This document shows positions 55,281 to 64,000 of a stretch of DNA of 64,000 nucleotides, piece after piece (the first letter of the stretch is position 1; each line of letters starts with the position of its first letter). A model generated the notes under the pieces. It ran no database searches and was not told the DNA's origin. It saw only the letters and a list, made by a program, of their open reading frames with translations. Position numbers and translations under genes: made by a program. This DNA is from Bradyrhizobium sp. WSM1743. GTDB taxonomy: Bacteria > Pseudomonadota > Alphaproteobacteria > Rhizobiales > Xanthobacteraceae. Location: positions 1-64,000 of the forward strand of contig NZ_AXAZ01000035.1 of NCBI RefSeq assembly GCF_000473065.1, read 5' to 3'.

Positions 55281-56780
55281 TTATGTCGAAGCGGATCGCA
55301 TGCCAAACGGGCTATGCCATCCACCCGACATGAGCACGCTCGTCTTCAACTTCATATATTGTTCGACCGCCTCCACTCCGTGCTCCACACCAAGCCCGCT
55401 TGCCTTATGCCCCCCAATTGGTGTGCCAACGGAGAGGGTATGCGCACAATTAATCCAAACAATTCCGCTTTCGACCGAGCGGCGCGCCCGTTCGGCACGA
55501 TAAAGCGACGAGGTCCAAACCGAGGCAGCCAAACCATACTCAGTTTCGTTCGCAAGCTGCCACGCTTCTTCATCGGTATCAAAGGGCCGCACCGCCATTA
55601 CCGGGCCGAATATTTCCTGTCGCGCAAAATCGCTGTCAAACGCGTACTTCGTCACAATCATAGGCGGGAAGAAATGTCCACCAGGGACGGGCCGATAGCC
55701 CTTCTCGCAAACATGGCGCCCATCCACCCCCGCGGTAAGCCGCCGAACACGCGCAAGTTGCTCAGCGGAAATGAGAGGGCCGATCTGAGTTTGCGGGTTC
55801 AATGGGTCGCCTATGCGCAGATCTGCTGCGATAGCGCTACAGAGTGTCGCAAAATGCTCTATTAACGGCCGCGCGACCAGAACGCGTGCGCAGCTGGTGC
55901 AGGTTTGGCCGGCATTCTTGAAAGTGCTGAAGACCGCGGCGGATGCTGCGCGTGGCAGATCAGCGTCATCGAAAACGATCAGCGGCGACTTTCCGCCGAG
56001 CTCAAGGATGACACCCTTAAGCGCCTCACCAGCTAGAGCCGCAACGCGTCGACCGGTCTCCATGGAGCCAGTAAAGCTAATCTTCGATACCATCGGATGC
56101 GTGATGAGCGGCGCGCCTGCTTCGGGCCCAAATCCAGTAATGATGTTGACGACGCCATCGGGCAGTCCAGCTTGCTGCATGAGCGCAGCTAGCAGAACCG
56201 TAACCAGCGGACTCTGCTCTGCCGGCTTGAGAACGATCGTATTTCCGCAAGCCAAGATTGGCGCGATCTTCGTAGCTGCATTTAGCAAGGGATAATTCCA
56301 CGCCGAAATCGCGGCTATGACCCCAAATGGCTCCCGCTCGACGAGGGCCGTCGTGTCGCTACCCATCGGCACAGTACTGCCGTGCAGTTTGTCGGTTAAG
56401 CCAGCGTAATAGTCGAAAAGCTCAGCCGCATGCTGTACGGAATCTGTTGTGGTTTCGCTGATCGGTCTTCCGCTATCGAGAGTCTCAATCGTTCCAAGCT
56501 CTTGGGCGTGCTTGCGGATTTCCTGCGCGATGCGGAGCATCAGCGCCGAACGCTTACCGCTATCCCCGGCCCAGGACGTTGCGACGGACTCAGCTGCCCG
56601 CACTGCCCGATCCGCATCTGTGGCCTGCGCCCTCGATGCTACCATCAGATGCCGATTGTCAATCGGGCTCGTGACTGCGAATGAACCAGCATCCGCGGCA
56701 CAGCACCATTGCCCACCGATCCAGAGGGTGCCTCGGTCAAAGCATTCCGCTGGGAGCAGATCTCGGATGTCTTCGTGCAT
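55281..56780 (-). CDS. NAD-dependent aldehyde dehydrogenase
   Basis: Aldehyde dehydrogenase (499 aa from the ATG at 56780, which has GGAGAGG upstream). Catalytic C294 is in NAGQTCTSCARV, the general base is E260 in LELGGKSPLIVF, and SAWNYPLL (159-166) belongs to the coenzyme site. It resembles betaine-aldehyde/phenylacetaldehyde-type enzymes more than GabD, so it is a different subgroup from the enzyme at 32288. It lies in the block with TauD, mandelate-racemase, M20 and M24 genes on the same strand. Confidence 0.92.
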   Translation of the reverse strand: MHEDIRDLLPAECFDRGTLWIGGQWCCAADAGSFAVTSPIDNRHLMVASRAQATDADRAVRAAESVATSWAGDSGKRSALMLRIAQEIRKHAQELGTIETLDSGRPISETTTDSVQHAAELFDYYAGLTDKLHGSTVPMGSDTTALVEREPFGVIAAISAWNYPLLNAATKIAPILACGNTIVLKPAEQSPLVTVLLAALMQQAGLPDGVVNIITGFGPEAGAPLITHPMVSKISFTGSMETGRRVAALAGEALKGVILELGGKSPLIVFDDADLPRAASAAVFSTFKNAGQTCTSCARVLVARPLIEHFATLCSAIAADLRIGDPLNPQTQIGPLISAEQLARVRRLTAGVDGRHVCEKGYRPVPGGHFFPPMIVTKYAFDSDFARQEIFGPVMAVRPFDTDEEAWQLANETEYGLAASVWTSSLYRAERARRSVESGIVWINCAHTLSVGTPIGGHKASGLGVEHGVEAVEQYMKLKTSVLMSGGWHSPFGMRSAST

Positions 56781-57362
56781 GTCCCACCTCTCCTCTCGAA
56801 GATGTCTCACTTCACACTATCGAGCCGATAACGAGCTTTGCCACCGCCAAGATCTAGGACGGAACCGACTCGCTCTAGGAATCGTTTAGACCGCGAAGCG
56901 GGCGCTGGCTGAGCTCAATGCCTTAAGTTCTTGCAGTTAAATTGTCCTCAGTCCGCTCTCCCATCGACTACTCGTTCCGAAGCTCGTCCGCCGGCATTTC
57001 CAACTGCTCCGCGCGACTGCTCGACGTGACTTAGGCCCTGTGGGGGCTAGCAAAGTCGGCGCGCGGAACAAGCGTGAGTGCGCCAGTGCCATCCGATTCA
57101 TTGCCCAGCGGCACCTGACGGCCGAGCGTCGCTCAATGTCGCTTCGATCGTGTAGCTTACCAGACTGACTAGCGAAGGCGTTTACAACTCCGACGGCTTC
57201 TCAACTTTCGGAATGAGGATCGAGCGCGATCTCACCAACTCGCAGCTCACGATTTGAAAGGAGCCCAAGAGCTATTGCCGCCATCGGACGCATCCAGCGA
57301 TTCTATCGTAGCTCTACACCTGACTAGATTCGCATGGGCAGTGGTGCAGTCACCGGTGAACA
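56781..57362. other. Intergenic, nothing recognised
   Basis: About 580 bp between the aldehyde dehydrogenase and M20 genes. No coding remnant or hairpin recognised. Confidence 0.4.
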
Positions 57363-58523
57363 TCAGAGAGCCAGCACCGTCTCGACGACGTTTGCCCAAT
57401 AACCGATTCCATAAGGCAAGGCCTCATCATTGAAGTCATACCCGGGGTGGTGCAAGCTAGCTGTTGATCCGTTGCCAAGAAAGATAACCGCCCCTGGCCT
57501 TGCTTCAAGCATGTAGGCAAAATCTTCCGAGCCCATCCGCGGGCTTATCTTTTCATCCACGCAAGCAGATCCAACCAAATTGCGTGCCGCTTTTACCGCG
57601 AGGTCAGTTTCTCCTGGATGGTTGATCGTGACAGGGGCGCACCTGCGGTACTCAAAGTCGACATCTGCGCCAAATCCGCGCGCTATGCCCTGCGCCGCTG
57701 CAAGAATCTGCCCTTGCGCGAACTCCCGCAGGCCGGGCACAAGAGTTCTGACGCTGCCCGCCAGGTCTACTTGGTCGGGAATGACATTGTAGGCCTGAGC
57801 CGCGTTGAGCTTGGTCACAGATATCACGAGTGCCTCCATCGGGCTTGTTCTTCGAGAAACCAATGCTTGCAACCCAACGATAATCTGTGCCGCGATGACT
57901 ACCGGATCGATGGCCTCGTGAGGCTTAGCCGCATGGCCGCCCCGCCCCTTCACGATGAGGTCGAACTCGTCGAGCGCCGCCATGATCGGACCTTGGCAGA
58001 TGCCGAAATGGCCAACTTCTATTCCTGGCACATTGTGCAGACCGAACACCTTGCTTATTGAGAAGCGATCCATGATTCCTGCCTGAACCATCCTTTGGCC
58101 ACCCTCCCCACTCTCTTCGGCCGGCTGGAAGATCAAGGCTACCGATCCCTTGAAGCGCCGAGACGCCGCAAGGTATTTCGCGGCGCCTAATAGCATGGCG
58201 GTGTGACCATCATGCCCACAGGCGTGCATCTTGCCGGGTACTTTCGAGCACCAGGACTTCTTGGACTGTTCAATTATCGGAAGCGCGTCCATATCCGCGC
58301 GCAGTGCGATCGTCGGCCCGTTTTTACATCCCTCGATCAGGGCGACGATACCAGTTTCCGCTATCCCCGTTTCGATGTGATCAACGCCGAAAGAAGCGAG
58401 CTTCTCGGCTACAAATCCGGCCGTGTTGTAAAGCCGATATTCCAGTTCAGGATGTTCATGAAGTTGGCGGCGCCAAGCAGTCGTTTCCGGCTGAAGATAT
58501 CGAAACGCTTCGATGCTGTTCAT
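57363..58523 (-). CDS. M20-family amidohydrolase, hippurate-hydrolase-like
   Basis: A 386-aa zinc amidohydrolase of the HipO/N-acyl-amino-acid hydrolase branch. C102 and H104 in MHACGHDGHTAMLLG, E136-E137 in QPAEESGEGG, and H163 in FGLHNVPG bind the metals; GRGGHAAKPHEAIDP is in the dimerisation domain. It would release an amino acid from an N-acyl conjugate. Its ATG overlaps the stop of the M24 gene as ATGA, which shows that the two are translated from one message and suggests consecutive steps. It is not a close copy of the AbgB-like M20 protein at 25128. Confidence 0.9.
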   Translation of the reverse strand: MNSIEAFRYLQPETTAWRRQLHEHPELEYRLYNTAGFVAEKLASFGVDHIETGIAETGIVALIEGCKNGPTIALRADMDALPIIEQSKKSWCSKVPGKMHACGHDGHTAMLLGAAKYLAASRRFKGSVALIFQPAEESGEGGQRMVQAGIMDRFSISKVFGLHNVPGIEVGHFGICQGPIMAALDEFDLIVKGRGGHAAKPHEAIDPVVIAAQIIVGLQALVSRRTSPMEALVISVTKLNAAQAYNVIPDQVDLAGSVRTLVPGLREFAQGQILAAAQGIARGFGADVDFEYRRCAPVTINHPGETDLAVKAARNLVGSACVDEKISPRMGSEDFAYMLEARPGAVIFLGNGSTASLHHPGYDFNDEALPYGIGYWANVVETVLAL

Positions 58524-59695
58524 GCGGAGCCCGCAGCTCGAAAAAGCTTGTGATCTGTATAGCTGAGCAGTTCAGCGCCAGATTCTGTAACAAGCACGTG
58601 CTCGCTGCAGCCCAACAGACGCCCAGTTTCCCCAAACAAGATAATGGGAAGATGAAGGGTCATTCCCGGCTCTAAAATATCTTTCGCGGCAGGCTCCAGA
58701 CTAAGGTTTCCGCGTTCAGTCCAGTGGATACCAGTCTGGTACCCGGTACGATGGCGAAAAGCCCCTGGCCGTCCAGATCGCTCAATCACCTTGCGCGCCG
58801 CGGCGTCCACGACCTTCGCGGCTACCCCCGGCTTGATTGCGGCAACGGCGGATTCGAGGGCTTCGACCGCAAGAGCGTGCAATGATTCGGCCTCACGATG
58901 CTGGCCAAGCACACCGCTTCGGACTAGTCCTGCGGCATAGCCATGCTTGACGCCGCCAATCTCGATCATGGCAGGTTCATTGTTTCGGATTGCGTGAGGC
59001 GTCGGGACAGCGTGCGGCATCCTCGTCCGATCGCCGAACACGATGGTAGCGGATCGCCATATTTCGCCGCCAGCCTTGCCGACTTCCCGAGCTATGATAG
59101 CGTACATTTCAGATTCGGTTATGCCTTCGCAAAGCGAGTTGCGAAACACTCGCACAGCGAGATCGGTTACTGTCATTGCTTGACGCATCACATCGAGCTC
59201 AAGCTGGCTTTTGACCGCGGCGACTGATGCAACTAAATGGGAAGCGTCGGCAATTTTCATGCTTGGACACAATTCTTGTACTGCACTCACATCGGCAGGT
59301 GCAAGATTCCAACATCCTAATTCGAGACCCACCCTCCGATCATGCAGCCGATGCTGGCGTAGAACCTCGGCACAGGTCTTAGCAATATCGCCGGCCTGCC
59401 TATAACAAATGACCTCATCAACGCATCCTTCGGCACGGACAGCCTCGGCGTCGTACTCTCTTGCGACGAAAACCGGTGCGCACCCCGGTGCTAGAATTAA
59501 AGGGAACGGAGCGAAGTACCCGCCAATTCCGTGATAACCGGAAAGATATCTGAGGTGGCCGATAGCGGTAACCACAATTGCGTCAAGTTCGGCGCGCGCT
59601 ACCGCTTCAAGTACCTTCCGCTGTCGGCGATCGTACTCCGACCTTGGGAATGGAGGCCCCGCCAAAGGGATTTCCGAACCTGTCGTTGTGAGCAT
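58520..59695 (-). CDS. M24-family hydrolase, creatinase/ectoine-hydrolase-like
   Basis: A 391-aa M24 protein from the ATG at 59695 (GGAGAG just upstream; the frame to 59854 is not used). As in the protein at 26782, the metal ligands of true aminopeptidases are absent: IEIGGVKHGYAAGLVRSG replaces D-x-G...S-D-x-TR. E245 sits where the EutD catalytic Glu is expected. GYQTGIHWTERGNLSLEP and EPGMTLHLPIIL form the C-terminal site. It probably hydrolyses a small ring or amidine rather than a peptide. The following M20 gene overlaps it by 4 bp, a hydrolase-plus-deacylase arrangement that parallels ectoine breakdown. Confidence 0.8.
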   Translation of the reverse strand: MLTTTGSEIPLAGPPFPRSEYDRRQRKVLEAVARAELDAIVVTAIGHLRYLSGYHGIGGYFAPFPLILAPGCAPVFVAREYDAEAVRAEGCVDEVICYRQAGDIAKTCAEVLRQHRLHDRRVGLELGCWNLAPADVSAVQELCPSMKIADASHLVASVAAVKSQLELDVMRQAMTVTDLAVRVFRNSLCEGITESEMYAIIAREVGKAGGEIWRSATIVFGDRTRMPHAVPTPHAIRNNEPAMIEIGGVKHGYAAGLVRSGVLGQHREAESLHALAVEALESAVAAIKPGVAAKVVDAAARKVIERSGRPGAFRHRTGYQTGIHWTERGNLSLEPAAKDILEPGMTLHLPIILFGETGRLLGCSEHVLVTESGAELLSYTDHKLFRAAGSA

Positions 59696-60343
59696 AGAAC
59701 TCTCCAGCTTCGGCGATCCCGCGCCTGCGACTTCTCTCTCGAGCACACGCTCTCGTCGAACACTCAGCGATTGGATACAGCGCCTTCTAATCCGCCCTTG
59801 CCGCCCCAACCCGTCTGTAGCAGACATTGAAGCGCTCGGAGGCGCAGCAAACAACTGCCGGGTTTAGTAGTTTCAGAGCTGACCGGCAAACATTCAGGCC
59901 AGCTAGCACGGTCAGGATCATGTCTGAGCCAAGCACCTGCTTAACTACACACAAGGCGCCGAAACGATCGGACTTTGTCACGGGCATATTCGAACCCAAA
60001 GGCATTGCGAAGCACATCGCAGGGCCAGTGCGCGATTGGAGTTTTTCACGAGGAACGCTGCGATTCCAACAGCCCTCCGTAATGATCGTGCAATACACAG
60101 CATGGTCGGCACCAGCGTGCGAAGGGTGATGACTGACGGCACGATCGATTATGGTGATGAAAAGTAAGGACTAAGATCGCAGACTTCGACTGCTGCAATC
60201 GAGGCGACGAGATCTCCAGGGTATCAAATGGTCGTTGATCCACTCCTTCGTTTTTTGCGAAGGCAGATGAATAACAAACAGCACGGCCAGTCCGATGGCC
60301 GCTGTTGCTCTCGCAAGCCACTTATTTCCTCGTTTGCGTAAGC
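59696..60343. other. Intergenic, promoter region of the M24-M20 pair
   Basis: About 650 bp, no recognised gene, hairpin or operator. Confidence 0.4.
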
Positions 60344-61204
60344 TCAGCGTCGCTCGCGCACCGAGCCCTCCTGGGCGACCGAAGCCACAAGCGTGCCGTC
60401 GCGCCTAAAGATCAGCCCACGGGCGAGACCACGTCCGCTCTGCGCGCTTGGCGAATCCTTGGCGTAGAGGAGCCAGTCGTCGGCCCGGAAAGGACGATGA
60501 AACCACATCGCATGGTCAAGACTTCCGGACAAGATGCGTCCATCAAACAGTGTGCGCCCGTAGCGTGCCATCACGGCATCCAACAGCGTCAAATCCGAGG
60601 CATAGGCCAGTGCGCATATGTGCAGTGCCGGATCGTCGGGCAGCTTTTGCGCGGCCTTCATCCACATGTGCAGCCTTCCGTTCTCGATTCTTTCGCCAAC
60701 ATACCTGCCGATCTCAACGGGACGAAGCTCGACTGGACGATCCGGTTCATAGTAGCGCCGGACAATTTCGGGCAGATCGGCATATAGGGGCATCTTCGAC
60801 AACTTTTCGGCTGCGAAATGTTCGGGCGCTGGCACCGCAGGCATTTTATCCTGGTGTTCGAACGCCCCTACTTCGCCCTTGTGGAACGAGACCATGATCG
60901 AAAAGATTGCGCTACCGTGCTGGGTCGCAGTGACGCGCCGTGTCGAATAGCTCTTGCCATCGCGTAGGCGCTCGACCCTGTAGATCAGGGGTACCTCAGG
61001 ATCCCCAGTGTGGAGGAAATAGCAATGGAGCGAATTCGGCAGCCTGGCTTCGACTGTGCGACATGCTGCAAACATCGCCTGACCAATGACTAAACCGCCG
61101 AATACTCGTTGTTCGCCGACGTTTGGGCTCTTGCCAAGAAATAGGTCAACCCCGATCGAGTCAAGATCGAGAATGGCTGCAAGGTCGATCCTGCTTTTTT
61201 GCAT
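60344..61204 (-). CDS. Acyl-CoA thioesterase II (TesB-like), copy 2
   Basis: A 286-aa double-hotdog acyl-CoA thioesterase. FGGLVIGQAMFAACR, LHCYFLHTGDPEVPLIYRVE and SGSLDHAMWFHRPFRADDWL match copy 1 at 50220 segment by segment, and both end SVAQEGSVRERR. The two copies bracket the second catabolic block, about 9.3 kb apart and in the same orientation. They have clearly diverged, so the duplication is old or they were acquired separately. Confidence 0.92.
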   Translation of the reverse strand: MQKSRIDLAAILDLDSIGVDLFLGKSPNVGEQRVFGGLVIGQAMFAACRTVEARLPNSLHCYFLHTGDPEVPLIYRVERLRDGKSYSTRRVTATQHGSAIFSIMVSFHKGEVGAFEHQDKMPAVPAPEHFAAEKLSKMPLYADLPEIVRRYYEPDRPVELRPVEIGRYVGERIENGRLHMWMKAAQKLPDDPALHICALAYASDLTLLDAVMARYGRTLFDGRILSGSLDHAMWFHRPFRADDWLLYAKDSPSAQSGRGLARGLIFRRDGTLVASVAQEGSVRERR

Positions 61205-61634
61205 TCAAGAACTCTTAGCTAGTTCAGCGTCATCGCTGGTGCGGTACGATCATGGGGACCGTTGTCGTGGGCCTTCGAGAGATCAAGTATCCTTGCAACC
61301 CGCGTTTCGGAGTCCGGTAGCCGGACTGCTTCTCCGCTTACAGCACACCGTACGAGCGACAATTCACACCGAGGAACTTGCGACTGCCGTAGCGGCTATG
61401 ATGATCATTTAAGGCTGATGCAATCGGTGTGCCGCTCCCCGCATCAGCCGACGAGATGCACAATGAGGAAGTTCTTGTGCGTCAACACTCGGAGTACTGT
61501 GAGCGTTTGGTTCCGAACACGTCGTGAAGCAAACAGCTGGGATGCGATTGGCTTACATGAAACACGATGCGAGCCCTTATTTGATCTGCATCCAGACCCC
61601 GCAGGTCTTAGCGGCAACGGCTCAAGGAAGTCCT
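61205..61634. other. Gap, nothing recognised
   Basis: About 430 bp between the thioesterase and the IS3 relic, no features recognised. Confidence 0.35.
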
Positions 61635-62060
61635 GATCGACTAACGCGACGCGGTTTAGGCGACTTTGCAGCTCCATGACGACCAGGTTTATATAGCAGA
61701 TTGCAGAGGGTCCGGTGATGATTCCGCCCTCAGTGTACGTGAAGATGCCGCGCTCAGCATCGTTGCGGATTGCATATTGGCGATGATGAACCAATTCGGT
61801 CTTGAGCATGGGGAAGACGCATTTCACCGGCGCATTGTCTAGGTCGGATTTGCGGCTCGTCTAAGGCCGGATGCCCGCGGCCTGCAGCGCTTGGCGATAA
61901 ACGTTGAACTCTCTTGGGTGCCGCGATCGGAGTGACAAACCAGATCGGCACCTGACTTTTGACCTCTTGATCGCCATCCTCAATGCGGCGAGCGGCAATT
62001 CGGCGCGCATATGCTTCGGATCTGCAAGCCTGCCCCACTTCTTTAGAGAGTTCAAATCGC
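61635..62060 (-). mobile_element. IS3-family transposase (orfB) relic
   Basis: Pieces of the integrase-type orfB of an IS3-group element in three frames: GRLADPKHMRAELPLAALRM, then LVCHSDRGTQ (the HSDRG motif with a catalytic Asp) in another frame, NVYRQALQAAGIRP, SRKSDLDNAPVKCVF, and LKTELVHHRQYAIRNDAERG through FTYTEG with the catalytic-Glu region. orfA and both ends are missing. The element is dead and marks a past insertion or deletion between the thioesterase and MaoC genes. Confidence 0.8.
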
Positions 62061-62311
62061 TTCGGCGGCGCCTGCGCCGTCTAACTGGCTCAGAGAACGG
62101 CGAAAGGGCCTACCGCGCTCGCTGTTGACGCCCAAGCGCGCGATCAGTGGGGATGGTCCGCGCGCGAAGGCCGCAATTGAAGTGCTCGCGACCATCTCAG
62201 GTTAGTTAAATTGGCGCCGCGCGGCCCATCCATGCAGACTATGCGTCGGACCTTCGGTTTTTCCGCGAGAACTAGCAGCCGAATAGGTGCGAGGAACAGT
62301 CCGCCCCCTGC

Positions 62312-63172
62312 TCAGTGCAGCACCGTCAGCCCATTCTTGACGACCGTAACCCGACGCTCCCGCACGTAAGCTTCGAATGAGATCGAATTACCGTCCTTCC
62401 AAAGATTGACGGTAACAACTTCGCCCGGGAACACCGGCGCCGAAAAGCGAGCGCGGTGACGATTAAAGGCAGACGGATCGTAGTCGGCGTAGGTCTGCAG
62501 GACCGCTCTGCAGGTCAGCCCATACGTGCACATTCCGTGCAGAATGGGCCTTGGAAAACCCGCCCGACAGGCGAACTCCGGATCACTATGCAAAGGGTTT
62601 CGGTCACCAGAAAGACGATAGATAAGAGCTTGGTCGGGTCGGGTTGGAATATCGAGTGATCTATCTGGTGGTCGGCGGGGCACTTGATGCGGCTCGGGCA
62701 TACCCTCCGATGGCCCGCCAAAGCCACCGTCCCCCCTCGCGAAGGTCGATGAAACGATTGTGACGACCTTGTCACCGCCCTTTTCTCTGACAATAACCTC
62801 GTTCTGAATAATCGCTCCTTTGTCCTTGCCTTTGTCATAAATTCCCATTACGCGCGCGTCCGCTGTCACGTTCGCCGCGACGGGCATGGACTTGTGAAAC
62901 GTGATGTCCCGGTCGCCGTCAACGACCATGACCCGATTCAGATCAATGACTCCGGGGCGTGCGCCCCAAACGCAGACGGACGCGAACGTCGGCATCACCT
63001 TTAGTGGCTTTGAAGTTGCAAATGCCTCATTGACGAATTGCAGCTCCTCCTCATTTAACGGATCTGAGCCCATGCCCACCCCAAGCGCATAGAGCATTAC
63101 CTCTCTGTCAGTCCAGGAATAGGGAGTTCCATAAGTCTTCAAGTTCAGTGCAGCGGGATAGTCGAGGGGCAT
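62312..63172 (-). CDS. MaoC-family (R)-enoyl-CoA hydratase, double hotdog
   Basis: A 286-aa 2-enoyl-CoA hydratase 2 like the hydratase domain of peroxisomal MFE-2. The N-terminal hotdog is degenerate; the C-terminal one has the catalytic Asp/His in YRLSGDRNPLHSDPEFA, followed by GFPRPILHGMCTYGLTCRAV. It adds water to trans-2-enoyl-CoA to give an (R)-3-hydroxyacyl-CoA. With the acyl-CoA dehydrogenase pair (45-48 kb) and the TesB copies it makes up part of a beta-oxidation-like set, though a 3-hydroxyacyl-CoA dehydrogenase and thiolase are not in the window. Confidence 0.9.
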   Translation of the reverse strand: MPLDYPAALNLKTYGTPYSWTDREVMLYALGVGMGSDPLNEEELQFVNEAFATSKPLKVMPTFASVCVWGARPGVIDLNRVMVVDGDRDITFHKSMPVAANVTADARVMGIYDKGKDKGAIIQNEVIVREKGGDKVVTIVSSTFARGDGGFGGPSEGMPEPHQVPRRPPDRSLDIPTRPDQALIYRLSGDRNPLHSDPEFACRAGFPRPILHGMCTYGLTCRAVLQTYADYDPSAFNRHRARFSAPVFPGEVVTVNLWKDGNSISFEAYVRERRVTVVKNGLTVLH

Positions 63173-63295
63173 CCGAGCCTTTCTATCATTGAGCCCAAGA
63201 CGCGTCGGGACTCAACTTGATGTGCTTCGTGGGGCGGCGCGCGTACAGCAGATGCTCCATGTTCGTCGCCCACGAACGAGGGCGTGCCGCAGACC

Positions 63296-64000
63296 TCATT
63301 GTTCGGGCATACCATCAAGCCAGCAGGCTGTCGCGACGTGCGGTCGCGAAAAGATCTTACCGATCTTCTCGGGAACTTTATGCTGGTGGTATCGCATATA
63401 CACGCGACCATCCTGTCCTAAATCCAATATCTCTATTTTTCCTGTGTAGTGGGACATGATGTATTTAAACGTCTTCTCGATCCCGCTCAGACGTTGGTTG
63501 ATACCGCGCACAACTTCCAGTCCGCGCCCCAGTGCGACTTGGAAGTGTGAGGCGCCCTTCACCGGCCTCGCTTGAAATAAATAGTAGGGCCGCACTCCGA
63601 TTTCGTGGCATTTGGCGAAGGTCGCAGCCAATATCTCGGGATCATCGTTGACTTTGGCGAGAAGCACCGATTGGTTAAGGAATTGCACGCCCTGTGCTCG
63701 CAAAGCTCGAACTCGGTGCTCCGCGCCGGATGATATCTCACCTATGTGATCGAAATGCGCGACGATGATTGGGGATTTGCCTGCCTTGTGGATACGCTGG
63801 AACAGCGCCGGTAGAGCGGAGTCATCAAACCGCCTTGGCGCATAGGCCAGCATTTTTGTGCCAAATCTGATCGACTTCAAATGCTTTATCGGCAGCAGGT
63901 GGTCCACGATCTTGTTCAAATTCGACGTGCTGAGCACGAACGGGTCACCTCCGGAAAGAAGTACGTTCGTCATCTCAGGATGGTGAGAAATATACTGCGC
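63296..64000 (-). CDS. KamA-family radical SAM aminomutase, partial
   Basis: C-terminal 234 or so residues of a lysine-2,3-aminomutase-like enzyme; the frame is open to the window edge, so the start and the CxxxCxxC cluster lie outside. Visible are LLSGGDPFVLS (SAM-binding GGDP motif), IRFGTKMLAYAPRR, AHFDHIGEI, and the PLP lysine region ARPVKGASHFQVALGRGLEV. Such enzymes shift an amino group between C2 and C3 of lysine, glutamate or other amino acids; EpmB is a related protein that modifies EF-P. The catabolic setting favours a metabolic aminomutase, but the substrate cannot be read from this part. Confidence 0.85.
   Translation of the reverse strand, partial: AQYISHHPEMTNVLLSGGDPFVLSTSNLNKIVDHLLPIKHLKSIRFGTKMLAYAPRRFDDSALPALFQRIHKAGKSPIIVAHFDHIGEISSGAEHRVRALRAQGVQFLNQSVLLAKVNDDPEILAATFAKCHEIGVRPYYLFQARPVKGASHFQVALGRGLEVVRGINQRLSGIEKTFKYIMSHYTGKIEILDLGQDGRVYMRYHQHKVPEKIGKIFSRPHVATACWLDGMPEQ

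Noticed and set aside
1..64000. nod boxes, nif/fix genes, type III secretion genes, CRISPR arrays, rRNA or tRNA genes
   Set aside because: Looked for by eye and not found. The symbiosis-island reading rests on gene content, relics and style only.

Overview
The window looks like part of a symbiosis island of a slow-growing rhizobium (Bradyrhizobium or a close relative). The evidence is indirect: alphaproteobacterial codon use and moderately high GC, a Porin_2-type outer-membrane porin, IS256- and IS3-family remnants, a scatter of decaying genes, and long non-coding gaps between small-molecule catabolic genes. No nod, nif, fix or type III secretion gene is present, so the assignment is an inference.

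Left part (0.3-11.8 kb): a truncated IS256-type transposase, then a mixed cofactor locus on the minus strand in the order bioB, panD, bioF, bioD, bioA, panB, panC, followed on the plus strand by a Dabb-domain gene, pabB and pabA. Only bioB, bioF and panB read as intact. panD, bioD, bioA, panC, pabB, pabA and the Dabb gene carry frameshifts, nonsense codons or internal deletions. A GMC-oxidoreductase C-terminal relic follows.

11.8-15.8 kb: a porin gene bracketed by two related 3'-UTR-like hairpin elements, each carrying a 10-nt exact complement of the porin Shine-Dalgarno region; a MarR-type regulator; and an alpha/beta-hydrolase.

16-34 kb (all minus strand): an uptake and catabolism block. 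From upstream to downstream it encodes an aldehyde dehydrogenase, class III aminotransferase, enolase-superfamily sugar-acid-dehydratase-like protein, Asp/Glu-racemase-like protein, ectoine-hydrolase-like M24 protein, AbgB-like M20 amidohydrolase, TauD dioxygenase, a spermidine/putrescine-type ABC importer (binding protein, fused double permease, ATPase), D-2-hydroxyacid dehydrogenase and an IlvD/Edd arabinonate-type dehydratase. 34-42 kb adds a flavin reductase, a flavin-dependent LLM monooxygenase and a DUF2817 zinc-peptidase-like protein, divergent from an AsnC/Lrp regulator, aspartase (aspA) and an MFS transporter. The set M24 + transaminase + aldehyde dehydrogenase + AsnC + deacylase candidate, with aspartase alongside, resembles the logic of ectoine catabolism, in which a cyclic amidine is opened, deacylated and converted to aspartate. 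The classical transporter and eutB/eutC are missing, so a different substrate is possible.

42-50 kb: relics of a second MFS transporter and a second binding protein, a lower-GC CmcI-type methyltransferase-like gene, a pair of acyl-CoA dehydrogenases and an internally deleted IS256 element. 50-64 kb: a second catabolic block with the same five families as the first (enolase superfamily, TauD, aldehyde dehydrogenase, M20, M24), flanked by two homologous TesB thioesterases, then an IS3 relic, a MaoC hydratase and a lysine-2,3-aminomutase-like radical SAM gene that runs off the window.
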